Assembly: GCF_900115705.1 (NCBI RefSeq)
Contig: NZ_FOXL01000003.1
Location: 372,001-436,000 of the forward strand
DNA from: Frateuria terrea
Lineage (GTDB): Bacteria; Pseudomonadota; Gammaproteobacteria; Xanthomonadales; Rhodanobacteraceae
DNA: 64,000 nucleotides
Direction: 5' to 3'
Shown here: positions 1-7,363 of the stretch, piece after piece
Position numbering within the stretch: position 1 is the first letter of the stretch
Layout: each line of letters opens with the position of its first letter
Translations under genes and position numbers: made by a program
Notes under the pieces: generated by a model
What the model saw: the letters and a program-made list of their open reading frames with translations, nothing else
Databases searched by the model: none
What the model was told of the DNA's origin: nothing

Positions 1-1
1 G

Positions 2-1099
2 CACGACAGCATTCGATACAACGGCTACAGCCGCGAGGTTGCTCCTCTAATTGAGACTCTCCAGGCAGGAACTGGCTTGGCTAATCTTGCAGGTTGCACC
101 CTAATCGCACTTAGGGATGTTTGTGCAGGCAATGCAGTTGGGGCCCTCAAGGGAACCCGTGCATGGTGCACAGCGTGTTACCGCCAAGCTGAACGTCATT
201 CGGATGTTGTCTATGACCGGCTATATTGGCAGATCCAGGGAATAAGCCGGTGCGCCATCCATTCTTTGGAGCTATCTCAGAGATGTGGTGCGTGCGGAGC
301 GGCACAAAGAAACAACTCTGGGAAAACGGCGCTATCTCTCTGTGAGCGATGTGGCGAGAGCCTGGCGGTTGACTTCGGCCGTTTCGCGCCGGTCATCAAG
401 CACGATGCCGTGGGCCCCCAGGCGGAAGCTCTCCTTGCCTATACATCTTCATCCCCAAGCTCTAGATTCAGGCTGGCGCAGCTTGGCGAGTTTACGAACA
501 CGCTTTTGACGCTATATCCCCGTCGAGTACTTGTTGAACACTTCGGCGAGCTATTCCATAAGCGGTACTATACGTTGCGTCTTCAGCTGGGGACGCTCCT
601 TGACTTAGCGGCAAAGTTGAATACATCAATAGTTGATATATTGACGGATGGTAGTCGCGCAGCAAGTCAGATGGCGATCCCGTTCGATCTGCCTGCACGT
701 AGAGATTCTGTACTGCGGCCGCGTTCAGATAAGGAAAAGCGAAAGCGAGCTTTGGAGTTATTGGAAGAAGCAACGACAAGAGGGCCGCCGTATCCTACGT
801 TGGCGTCAATTATTGCTTTGGCCGATATTGGCCGGTGGTCAGCGTTTTATCGCCGTAAAGATGCTTTTGCAGCTTATGGCGCACTGCGCCGAGAACATGC
901 AGCGAGCGTCCGTAAAATGCTAGCGCGGAGAATCATCCGCTTAGCAAAAACCTCCTCGGCCGTGCGAGCACTTCCGACGGACAAAGCAAGGCATAAGTGG
1001 CTGGCGGAGAAGACGGGTGCGTCCATTTGCGTAGTGAGGAAAGTCATGTGTGCAGAACGCCGAAGGAATCTGCATCGTCCTGACGCGACCAAGGTCTAG
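2..1099 (+). CDS. tniQ: TniQ-family transposition protein (5' truncated by window edge)
   Basis: The frame is open from base 2, so the gene begins before the window; the in-frame TTG at 77 is not needed as a start. The N-terminal half has the TniQ zinc-ribbon layout: an RAWCTAC pair, then a YWQI...CAIH segment, then CGACG and CERCG pairs. TniQ proteins and their TnsD relatives select the target for Tn5053- and Tn7-like transposons, working with the TniA/TnsB transposase and the TniB/TnsC ATPase. The C-terminal half has basic helices around LARRIIRLAK and a terminal ARHKWLAEKTGASICVVRK stretch that resembles a helix-turn-helix. Partner genes tniA and tniB would be expected just upstream, outside the window. 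The gene reads inward, towards a repeat-rich candidate transposon end at 24.2 kb. The family call is firm; which transposon branch it belongs to is inferred. Confidence 0.8.
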   Translation, partial: HDSIRYNGYSREVAPLIETLQAGTGLANLAGCTLIALRDVCAGNAVGALKGTRAWCTACYRQAERHSDVVYDRLYWQIQGISRCAIHSLELSQRCGACGAAQRNNSGKTALSLCERCGESLAVDFGRFAPVIKHDAVGPQAEALLAYTSSSPSSRFRLAQLGEFTNTLLTLYPRRVLVEHFGELFHKRYYTLRLQLGTLLDLAAKLNTSIVDILTDGSRAASQMAIPFDLPARRDSVLRPRSDKEKRKRALELLEEATTRGPPYPTLASIIALADIGRWSAFYRRKDAFAAYGALRREHAASVRKMLARRIIRLAKTSSAVRALPTDKARHKWLAEKTGASICVVRKVMCAERRRNLHRPDATKV

Positions 1100-1200
1100 G
1101 CACGTCAACTTGCAAAGGCTGCACCTGATGGTATGGGTGGAGGCATGGCCTGGTGTTGGAATTCGTTGTCTAATTGGGTCGACCCAACACGAGGATGACC

Positions 1201-1614
1201 ATGGCTATCAATCTCGATTCACTTTCCCCAGCGGAACTTCAGGCTCTCATCAAGAGCGCGGAAGCGCAGATGCAATCCGCTCGAAAGAGTCATGCTCAGG
1301 AAGTCCGTACCAAGATTGAGGCCCTTCTCAAGGGCGCGGGCCTGACCATCGACGAGGTTTACCCCCGGCGCGGGGGGCAAAGGAGCAAGGGACCGAAGGC
1401 TGCGGTGGCGCCGAAGTACCGCAACCCGGAGAACACTGCCCAAACGTGGTCGGGACGGGGCAAGCGTCCGCTGTGGTTCTCGGAGGCTCTGAAGAAGAAG
1501 GGGGTGACGGCGGACAGCATGCTTATCGGTCGCGCACCGGCGAAGTCCGCGCCTGCCAAGAAGGTTGCTCCGAAGGCCACCAAGAAGGCCCCCGCCAAGC
1601 CGGCGAGGAAGTAG
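1201..1614 (+). CDS. H-NS family nucleoid protein with lysine/alanine-rich tail
   Basis: This 137-residue protein is an H-NS/MvaT-like DNA-binding nucleoid protein. Residues 1–50 form an alpha-helical oligomerisation region (AINLDSLSPAELQALIKSAE). The C-terminal DNA-binding motif is clear: YRNPENTAQTWSGRGKRP, the loop that inserts into the minor groove of AT-rich DNA. After it comes an unusual tail of AKSAPAKK, KATKKAPAK and PARK units like those of histone H1. The ATG at 1201 has GAGG six bases upstream, while the ATG at 1195 sits directly on that GAGG, so 1201 is preferred. H-NS paralogues on mobile elements often silence foreign cargo and could repress the lower-GC cassette genes downstream; that role is inferred. 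Confidence 0.9.
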   Translation: MAINLDSLSPAELQALIKSAEAQMQSARKSHAQEVRTKIEALLKGAGLTIDEVYPRRGGQRSKGPKAAVAPKYRNPENTAQTWSGRGKRPLWFSEALKKKGVTADSMLIGRAPAKSAPAKKVAPKATKKAPAKPARK

Positions 1615-1638
1615 CCGAAAGGCTGTGTCCCCCCATAA

Positions 1639-1668
1639 CCCCTCAGGCTCCTGCGGGATTTCTTTGGC
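1639..1668 (+). terminator. Probable rho-independent terminator after the H-NS gene
   Basis: CCCTCAGG (1640–1647) and CCTGCGGG (1650–1657) can pair with one mismatch over a two-base loop and are followed by ATTTCTTT. The hairpin begins 25 bases after the H-NS stop codon. It is modest and the T-run is interrupted. Confidence 0.45.
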
Positions 1669-1803
1669 CGGTGCTGTGTAGGCCTCGAGTCTGCTTCCGC
1701 CCTGAAGCGGCGCGCAGTGTGTCGGCTTTGGCCGGAACCCAACTGTGGCTTGGTCTGGGCGCACTTTCGAGCGCTCAACCCGTTTTCGCTCGCAGGGAAC
1801 TTC

Positions 1804-3360
1804 ATGGACGAGCGCATTGTTCGGCTCAAAACCTCGAGAGACGCCCGCACATTCGCCAAAAACGCGCGGGAGCGAGGGCATCCTGACTTGGAGGCCCAAG
1901 CCCTGGAGCGCGCCCGCGAGCTACAGGCCATCGAGGCTGGCCACGCCAGCCCGGCACAGCAGGCGATCGCCATCGCCCTCTACGCGTATGAAGAGGAGCA
2001 GAGTCGGATCAAAGGGCGCACGTTCCGGGCAAACCGCACGCGCCAGATGATCACCAACCGAGGAGCCTTAGATGCCGCCGAGCGCATGGTGCTCAACCGG
2101 AAACCCTCCCAGGGCTACGAGGTGCTCGAAGAGGCCGGACTCCAAGAACTGAGCTTCGAGGCCATCATTGTCCGCTTCCCCGATGAGTTCTCCGAGCGGG
2201 CGGTCAAAGCCGCGCAAGCCCGACTGGATGGGCAGCCGCCAACAACTTGGGCTCCATTGGACGATGATGATGGCCTTGAAGATAACCCTACGTCGCCAGT
2301 TGTATTCGATGATGAAGGTCGCGCCTTTCTGGAGGGCTTCAGCGATCCCGGCATCTGGTTCCGAGCGACTTGGCTTCCGCGATACCGGGCCCAGACTCAG
2401 GCTATCGCGCGGGATGTCGCCAACAACCGCCTGAGCGAACCGTTCGACATTCTTTGGAAGCGCGCCCACAACGACATCAGCAATGCCGGACAGGGTGTGG
2501 TCAAGTACAACACCGTCGATGCCATGCGGGATGACTTCATCCAGGTTCTTCGCGAGATATGTCGAGACGGCAGCCCCGCAAACTTCGAGCGCATTGTAGA
2601 GCGCTTTGAAGGCTGGAAGAACGAAGGCCGCATAGAAAAGGTACCCCGCCTTCTGATCGCGCGGGCGTTCGCTGGGGTTCACCCGCACCGCTACCACACC
2701 ACCGTGGACGCCAGAAGCCAGGATCAGATCCTAGACTGGTTCGCCGAACACACAGGGTTCGTTCCACCCCGCTCGACCGGGTGGGCCCACCGGGCCCAGG
2801 CGCTGGTGAGCCACCTTGATCGGGCCGACATGTTCGGTGGCGATGAGCTGGCCCGAAACATCTTCCCTTGGTTCGTCCTCGAACAATTGCGAGCTCGAGA
2901 TGCCTCGTCCGAGCTTAAGCCCGGACATTCGCCACGCCCGGCCTCAGCCTTCGCCGATATTCCAGCATCTCGCCGCGATATCGAGTTGCGGCACAACCTT
3001 GTGCAAAGCGCCCTGTTCGCGCACTTGGAGGCGGAATTCGGTGCAGGTAACGTCTGGACGGAATACCCCACTGGCACGGGCGGATTTGCCGACGCCTACG
3101 TCCGGCTCCCCGACATGCGCTGCAATGTCTACGAGATCAAGATCGCCGACACAGCTGCGCAAGTTGTGCGGGAAGCCATGGGGCAGCTATTGGAATACAG
3201 CTACCGGAGAGGCGGACTTGAACCGGTCAAGCTGTTCGCGGTGGGTGAGCCGAGCTTGGACGAAGTTACCCGCCGCTATCTTGACCGCTTGCGCGCGGAC
3301 TTCAATTTAGATATCGCGTACCTGCAAATTGAACTGCCGGACGACGGTAAATGTCTATAG
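1804..3360 (+). CDS. Unknown protein with C-terminal PD-(D/E)XK nuclease-like domain
   Basis: The product is 518 residues if translation starts at the ATG at 1804, preceded by CAGGGAA; the frame is open further upstream, but that stretch looks like translated non-coding DNA. The N-terminal ~120 residues (TSRDARTFAKNARERGHPDL...SRIKGRTFRANRTR) are charged and helical and resemble a recurring helical module of uncharacterised proteins. The C-terminus has a PD-(D/E)XK-like arrangement: Asp430 in GGFADAYV, then Glu444 and Lys446 in YEIKI, then AMGQLLEYSY, which resembles the QxxxY-type motif of such nucleases. This suggests a DNA endonuclease, possibly for defence, but no methyltransferase or specificity partner is adjacent. 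The nuclease fold is inferred from motifs only. Confidence 0.7.
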   Translation: MDERIVRLKTSRDARTFAKNARERGHPDLEAQALERARELQAIEAGHASPAQQAIAIALYAYEEEQSRIKGRTFRANRTRQMITNRGALDAAERMVLNRKPSQGYEVLEEAGLQELSFEAIIVRFPDEFSERAVKAAQARLDGQPPTTWAPLDDDDGLEDNPTSPVVFDDEGRAFLEGFSDPGIWFRATWLPRYRAQTQAIARDVANNRLSEPFDILWKRAHNDISNAGQGVVKYNTVDAMRDDFIQVLREICRDGSPANFERIVERFEGWKNEGRIEKVPRLLIARAFAGVHPHRYHTTVDARSQDQILDWFAEHTGFVPPRSTGWAHRAQALVSHLDRADMFGGDELARNIFPWFVLEQLRARDASSELKPGHSPRPASAFADIPASRRDIELRHNLVQSALFAHLEAEFGAGNVWTEYPTGTGGFADAYVRLPDMRCNVYEIKIADTAAQVVREAMGQLLEYSYRRGGLEPVKLFAVGEPSLDEVTRRYLDRLRADFNLDIAYLQIELPDDGKCL

Positions 3361-3683
3361 CGTGAAGCGCGTGATCGCGGTACTGATTACCGAAAGGTGA
3401 CCACGCACCGCGACGCCGATTGGCTGGGGCTCGCGACGCATCTTGGTCAATCGGTACGATCAACCGGCGGCCCCGGGGCGAGGGCGCTCAAACCGGCTAA
3501 GACAAGTGGGCTTTCGGCCAAAAGCGGGCAGCCGCCGGGTCAGAGAGACCAAGGAGGCCGTCTGAGGCTCCAAAGATTTCTACTGAGTTGCCGCAGGTGG
3601 GCGCGGGGAGTACGTTCACCACAACAGCGTCTGCGCCCAAGCGAACTCATCTCTGCGCTCCATAAGCGCCAATTTGAGGGCAT
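3361..3683. other. Intergenic region with one copy of a recurring imperfect palindrome
   Basis: No convincing gene is present. GGGCTTTCGGCC followed by AAAAGCGGGCAG lies near 3507–3533; this is an imperfect palindrome seen at several other intergenic sites in the first 20 kb. The last ~100 bases probably contain the promoter of the following membrane-protein gene, but no clear −35/−10 pair was recognised. Confidence 0.5.
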
Positions 3684-4757
3684 ATGGATCATCTGGTCGA
3701 CGTCGCCTCCTCTGTTGGGACGCCCCTTGGGCTTGCCGGGCTTGCTCTGGCCGTACTCTTCGGTATCGTCAAAGCCGTTGTTGCGCTCGATGTCTTTCCC
3801 AAACTCAGCCCTACGTTAAGCTCTAAGCTGCTCAACAAGATTGTTGACCGCATGTTTGTGCTGGCATTGGTCGCAGTACTGCTCGGCTTCCTTGGCTATA
3901 TAAGCCCATCGGTCGCGAACTATTTTGATAGTAAAGCTCGCGAGAGCTCTATTACGTGCAGCCCGGTCGTGCAGAACCCGACAGGGCCCGTCACTATCAA
4001 CTGCCAAGGCGTGCCGCAAGACCAGCTAAATGCGATCAATGAAATTCTGGCGCAGGAAAAGGCGAGCGCGGCAATCACGAAAAAGTTTGTGGAAGTGCTT
4101 CAGACCGTGGACGCATCAGGTAATCGTGACGTCCAGTCTGCCATGCAGCTCGCCAGTAGGCTTAAGGAGGTATCCGATCAACTCGAGCGCGTGCGTACTT
4201 ACGATTCCTCAGCGGCAAATAAGGCGAAAGAAGCTTTGAATGAAGGAGACATTGAAGGTGCGCGTGCATACATCGAGGCGGCAAGAAAGATCCGGGTAAA
4301 CGATAAGGTTACGCTGCGTTACGGCAACTTCATCATTGGGCAGCAGGGAGAGTTTTTTGACCCGATATTAGCCTACCATGGCCGTATACTTACCCACACC
4401 CCAACCGACCCCGGCGAAAGCCTGAGTTACGACGATGACTTTGGCGTAAAGCGCCTCGGGTTATTCGACGTAATATTGTTGGCGCGATCGGGGGGAGGGG
4501 AGGTTTGTCCGGAAAACTGGATAGTTCTCACGTTTTTTCAGGACGAAGTCAACGCTTACCAATTTGGCAACTGCAACGAAGACATCATTTGGCGTGAAAC
4601 GTCTAATGAATTGAAATTCACAGTAAGAGAACTTGATCGTGGGAGCGGCGCTTTGTCACCAGAAGACAGGCAGCAGATATTTCGTCTTGAGTTAGGTTCG
4701 GACGGCTTGGTCGCCGCGCTCAATGGGCGGCCATTAGATCCGTCCTTTCTCAAGTAA
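3684..4757 (+). CDS. Membrane-anchored protein of unknown function
   Basis: This 357-residue protein matches no family I recognise. Two hydrophobic segments, about residues 12–34 (PLGLAGLALAVLFGIVKAVV) and 56–75 (RMFVLALVAVLLGFLGYI), should anchor it in the inner membrane. Residues ~120–215 are rich in charged and alanine residues (AINEILAQEKASAAITKKFVE, SRLKEVSDQLERV) and probably form a coiled coil. The rest resembles a soluble beta-rich domain (VTLRYGNFIIGQQGEFFD, CPENWIVLTFFQDEV). Two cysteines near residues 93 and 106 could form a disulfide if that part is periplasmic. It follows the nuclease-like gene on the same strand after 323 bases, so co-function is possible but not shown. Confidence 0.75.
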   Translation: MDHLVDVASSVGTPLGLAGLALAVLFGIVKAVVALDVFPKLSPTLSSKLLNKIVDRMFVLALVAVLLGFLGYISPSVANYFDSKARESSITCSPVVQNPTGPVTINCQGVPQDQLNAINEILAQEKASAAITKKFVEVLQTVDASGNRDVQSAMQLASRLKEVSDQLERVRTYDSSAANKAKEALNEGDIEGARAYIEAARKIRVNDKVTLRYGNFIIGQQGEFFDPILAYHGRILTHTPTDPGESLSYDDDFGVKRLGLFDVILLARSGGGEVCPENWIVLTFFQDEVNAYQFGNCNEDIIWRETSNELKFTVRELDRGSGALSPEDRQQIFRLELGSDGLVAALNGRPLDPSFLK

Positions 4758-4800
4758 GCGCAAGCTACAACACGCTAGTGCGGAGTATTACTTGGCTCAT

Positions 4801-4862
4801 CGAGCGAGACCGGGCGCTCGACCCGCCACGAGCTTAGGCCTCGGGGTCTTGCGCCCGAGGCC
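4801..4862. other. Two stem-loops between genes
   Basis: The first is CGAGCG (4801–4806) with CGCTCG (4815–4820). The second is a perfect 9-bp inverted repeat, GGCCTCGGG (4837–4845) and CCCGAGGCC (4854–4862), with an 8-base loop. There is no T-run, so they may be weak or factor-dependent terminators or mRNA-stabilising hairpins after the membrane-protein gene. Confidence 0.4.
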
Positions 4863-4928
4863 GGTCTGGCCCTTCACCCACGTCCTCGATTGGATGATCA
4901 CCATCCGGCCCCGTGGGAGAATCAACGA

Positions 4929-5147
4929 ATGACCCCACCTACCGACGCTTTTCGCCGCTTTCAGGCGGAGCTGGCGGCTCTCGATGCCAAGAGCCGCCCA
5001 CCTAAAACACCCATGGAACAGGCGAAAGAAGAGTTCCTCGCCCTCAAGAAGCGTTACGGCCTGACGGTCGCGGACGTTGTGACCTTCTTTCCGGAGGAGG
5101 AAGGAATCGCCTACCTACAGCAGCTCATCGCGGCGCGCACGCGGTAG
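4929..5147 (+). CDS. Small hypothetical protein
   Basis: The 72-residue product starts at the ATG at 4929, preceded at good spacing by GGGAGA (4914–4919). It is charged and mostly helical. The segment LKKRYGLTVADVVTFFPEEEG recalls the helical N-terminal region of short H-NS-like or regulatory proteins, but there is no DNA-binding motif. No family was recognised. It lies 68 bases upstream of the S1/P1 nuclease start on the same strand. Confidence 0.6.
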   Translation: MTPPTDAFRRFQAELAALDAKSRPPKTPMEQAKEEFLALKKRYGLTVADVVTFFPEEEGIAYLQQLIAARTR

Positions 5148-5215
5148 TTCTGGACGCGGACGCATTGCGTCGGCTGAACCCCACGAGTCCGCACGACCGA
5201 CCGTTATCATGGGTG

Positions 5216-5977
5216 ATGAAAACACGCCTCCTCCTTGCTCTCGCCCTGCTCTTGCCTGTCACCCATCTGTACGCGTGGGGCCATGACGGCCATGCCGTCG
5301 TTGCTCAGATTGCCGACGACCACCTGACGCCCGCCGCCCGTGCGGAAGTTCAGCGATTGCTCGCCTTGGAACCGGGTGCCACGTTGGAATCTATCGCTTC
5401 CTGGGCCGACGAGCATCGCAACCCCGCCACCGGCAAGTGGCACTACGTCAATTTTCCACGCGGTTCGGACTTCCACTACACGCCTGAGCTATGTCCGGGC
5501 GGCGATCAATGCCTAGTCGCTGCGCTGAAACGCCAGGAGCTAGTGCTGGGCAATCGCCACGCCTCAGACGAGGATCGGGCAAAGGCACTTCGCTACGTGG
5601 TTCATCTGGTTGGTGATGCCCACCAGCCTTTGCATGCGGGGTACGGTGACGACAAGGGCGGCAATACGTATCAGGTGCGTTGGCGGGGGCGCGGATCAAA
5701 CCTGCACCACGTATGGGACACAGGGCTGATCGAGACTTTCGGGCTGGCACCGACCGAACTGGCTCGTCGCATCGAGGCAGACGTGCCGCATCCGGCGGCC
5801 GGTGGGGATGTCGAGGATTGGGTCCACGAGAGCGGCGCGCTGGTCGGCTCACCGGGTTTCTACCCGCCTCGGAAGATCGAGGCGGATTACGTACGGACAT
5901 GGCGCCCCGTGGTCGAGCAGCGCTTGGAGCAGGCGGGATTGCGGCTGGCAGCGGTGCTCAACCGCCTCCTTAGCTGA
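5216..5977 (+). CDS. Secreted S1/P1-type zinc nuclease
   Basis: The 253-residue protein belongs to the S1/P1 nuclease family, which uses three zinc ions to cleave single-stranded nucleic acids and remove 3'-phosphates. Residues 1–20 (MKTRLLLALALLLPVTHLYA) form a signal peptide. Cleavage would expose the WGHDGH N-terminus, whose tryptophan is itself a zinc ligand in this family. Other ligand motifs follow: SWADEHR, KWHYVNF, YVVHLVGDAHQPLHAG, GGNTYQVRWRGRGSNLHHVWD. The start at 5216 is chosen because it gives a clean signal peptide. The family is known from eukaryotes and bacteria including Stenotrophomonas and relatives. The likely role is scavenging extracellular nucleic acid in the periplasm or outside the cell. 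Confidence 0.92.
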   Translation: MKTRLLLALALLLPVTHLYAWGHDGHAVVAQIADDHLTPAARAEVQRLLALEPGATLESIASWADEHRNPATGKWHYVNFPRGSDFHYTPELCPGGDQCLVAALKRQELVLGNRHASDEDRAKALRYVVHLVGDAHQPLHAGYGDDKGGNTYQVRWRGRGSNLHHVWDTGLIETFGLAPTELARRIEADVPHPAAGGDVEDWVHESGALVGSPGFYPPRKIEADYVRTWRPVVEQRLEQAGLRLAAVLNRLLS

Positions 5978-6029
5978 CGACGGACGCGGGCCCGTTGACC
6001 GCCCTGCCTTGGGCAGCGGCACGCAAGCT

Positions 6030-6266
6030 CTAGGCAGTGGCCGCCGCTTCGAGCGAACGATGCGGGTGCTGCGCCAGCAGCAACGACTTCTCGGGGATCA
6101 CGAGCTCGACGGTGACTGCGAGTCCCGTGCGCTCGTGATGCTCGCTGCCCAGCTGTCGTGCACGCTTGATGGCTTTGGCCAGTGTGAGCCCTTCGGCGAG
6201 GCCGGTCGCACCTTCACGCACGCGCCAGCCCACGGCGCCTTCTTCAACGGAAACGACAAACCGCAT
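6030..6266 (-). CDS. Small hypothetical protein, DUF2188-like
   Basis: The 78-residue product has an N-terminal beta-rich segment (MRFVVSVEEGAVGWRVREG) followed by a helix (TLAKAIKRARQLGSEHHERTG) and a strand (AVTVELVIPEKS). This order recalls the small DUF2188 fold, in which a short sheet is followed by a helix rich in Ala and Arg, but the match is only suggestive. No strong ribosome-binding site precedes the ATG at 6266. It is convergent with the S1/P1 nuclease gene. Confidence 0.5.
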   Translation of the reverse strand: MRFVVSVEEGAVGWRVREGATGLAEGLTLAKAIKRARQLGSEHHERTGLAVTVELVIPEKSLLLAQHPHRSLEAAATA

Positions 6267-6533
6267 GGGATCATGCCTGGGAAAAGGAGGGAACCCCGGT
6301 CATCGGTCCGCGCCTGGACATCCGTCGTCGGCTTGCGCCTGACTCCCTGTCGCCTTGGGCCTGACTCGCGGGGTAGCCATAGCTTGTTGATTGATGATTT
6401 GCCCGCCTATCAGGCGCCCACTTCCCGTTTTGTAGGGCAACACCGATAGCCTTAGTGCGCTGCCAGGCAGCGACCTTCTCTCTATCGCAAAGCCCGATGG
6501 TGCCGGTGCATGGTGATGGCTGGACCGTGTCCC
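6267..6533. other. Intergenic stretch, no supported gene
   Basis: Reading frames exist on both strands here, but none has a recognisable domain or a convincing start. The stretch separates two minus-strand genes and may hold the promoter of the DUF2188-like gene. No specific site was identified. Confidence 0.4.
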
Positions 6534-7064
6534 TCAGAAAGGGCGCGACTGGCCGAGCGGCAGGTGCATGTGCACCTGCCATGGGCCACCCCCCGTTCGG
6601 TCAAGCAGCACGACCGCCTTGCATGCAGCGCGAATTGCACCGCCGCTTCCGGCCAATGCTGAGTCCAGCGCCGCCAACACCTCTGCGCGAGATCCTCGCA
6701 CATGGCGTGCGACCGACAAGTGCGGCGCATACCGAGGAAACGGATCCTCCGGCAGACGCTGCTCGAACACCTGGTCCACTGTAGTGCGTAGGGCGGCAAA
6801 CGGTGACGCCGGCTCTGGGTCGAGAAAGACTGTCGACGGAAAGTGGGAAACACGTGCAAGTGTGTAGTGGAAGCTCGGCACCGAGGTGACCGCGTCCGCC
6901 AAAAGCTCTCGGTCGCGCGAACTCAGCGCGCGGAGCGGGAGGAAGGGGTAGCGAAGGGTGATGTGCGCGCCGAGCCCGCGCTGCACTGCAGGATCCCAAC
7001 GCTCGCGCAGATGACCGACTACAGCGTCGGCTTCAGGCGTCAGTACCGCCAGGAACGCCGCCAT
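6534..7064 (-). CDS. 2H phosphoesterase (2'-5' RNA ligase/cyclic phosphodiesterase superfamily)
   Basis: The 176-residue product carries the two HxT/S motifs that define the 2H superfamily: His34-Ile-Thr36 in AHITLRYPF and His115-Leu-Ser117 in APHLSVAR. The spacing of about 80 residues and total length fit LigT/ThpR-type cyclic phosphodiesterases, which act on 2',3'- or 1'',2''-cyclic phosphates in RNA or tRNA-splicing by-products. The start is placed at the ATG at 7064, where the homologous fold begins; the frame is open upstream but only as low-complexity sequence. It overlaps the preceding minus-strand gene by 32 bases, suggesting coupled expression. The actual substrate is unknown. Confidence 0.85.
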   Translation of the reverse strand: MAAFLAVLTPEADAVVGHLRERWDPAVQRGLGAHITLRYPFLPLRALSSRDRELLADAVTSVPSFHYTLARVSHFPSTVFLDPEPASPFAALRTTVDQVFEQRLPEDPFPRYAPHLSVARHVRGSRAEVLAALDSALAGSGGAIRAACKAVVLLDRTGGGPWQVHMHLPLGQSRPF

Positions 7065-7326
7065 GCACGTGCACCTCCCGGTAGGCCGACAGCGCGGCGG
7101 CCTCATCGAACTCGCCGGGGCCGTAGAAGCCCGCCACATCACAAAACTCGGCAAAGGCCTGTTCGCACGCTTTGCAGCCGCACTCACCGGCGCAGCGGCT
7201 CGGGCAGCCATTTGTGCAGGTGCAGGGCAACTCTCGGTCCGGAGCAGCCTCAATCTGCTCCGGGTCGGGGAAATACCCGTGCGTGTGCGGATAGCGGCGG
7301 CGGCCTTCGGCGGTGGGCTCGTTCAT
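7033..7326 (-). CDS. Small cysteine-rich conserved protein
   Basis: The 97-residue protein has eight cysteines, seven of them clustered as CTCTNGCPSRC then CGCKAC with a later EFC, after a PHTHGYFPDPEQIEAAP segment. The cluster could hold one or two zinc ions or an Fe-S centre, or form disulfides. No domain name is recognised, though the overall layout looks like a conserved small protein of related proteobacteria. Its 3' end overlaps the start of the 2H phosphoesterase gene by 32 bases on the same strand, so the two are probably expressed together. No strong ribosome-binding site precedes the ATG at 7326. Confidence 0.72.
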   Translation of the reverse strand: MNEPTAEGRRRYPHTHGYFPDPEQIEAAPDRELPCTCTNGCPSRCAGECGCKACEQAFAEFCDVAGFYGPGEFDEAAALSAYREVHVHGGVPGGTDA

Positions 7327-7363
7327 GGATCAATTTTACGCCGTCTACCCAAATGCGGGCAGG

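Noticed and set aside
6271-6582. Minus-strand open frame of 103 codons between the DUF2188-like and 2H phosphoesterase genes.
   Set aside because: No recognisable motif, no clear ribosome-binding site, and it overlaps the 3' end of the 2H gene; composition looks non-coding.
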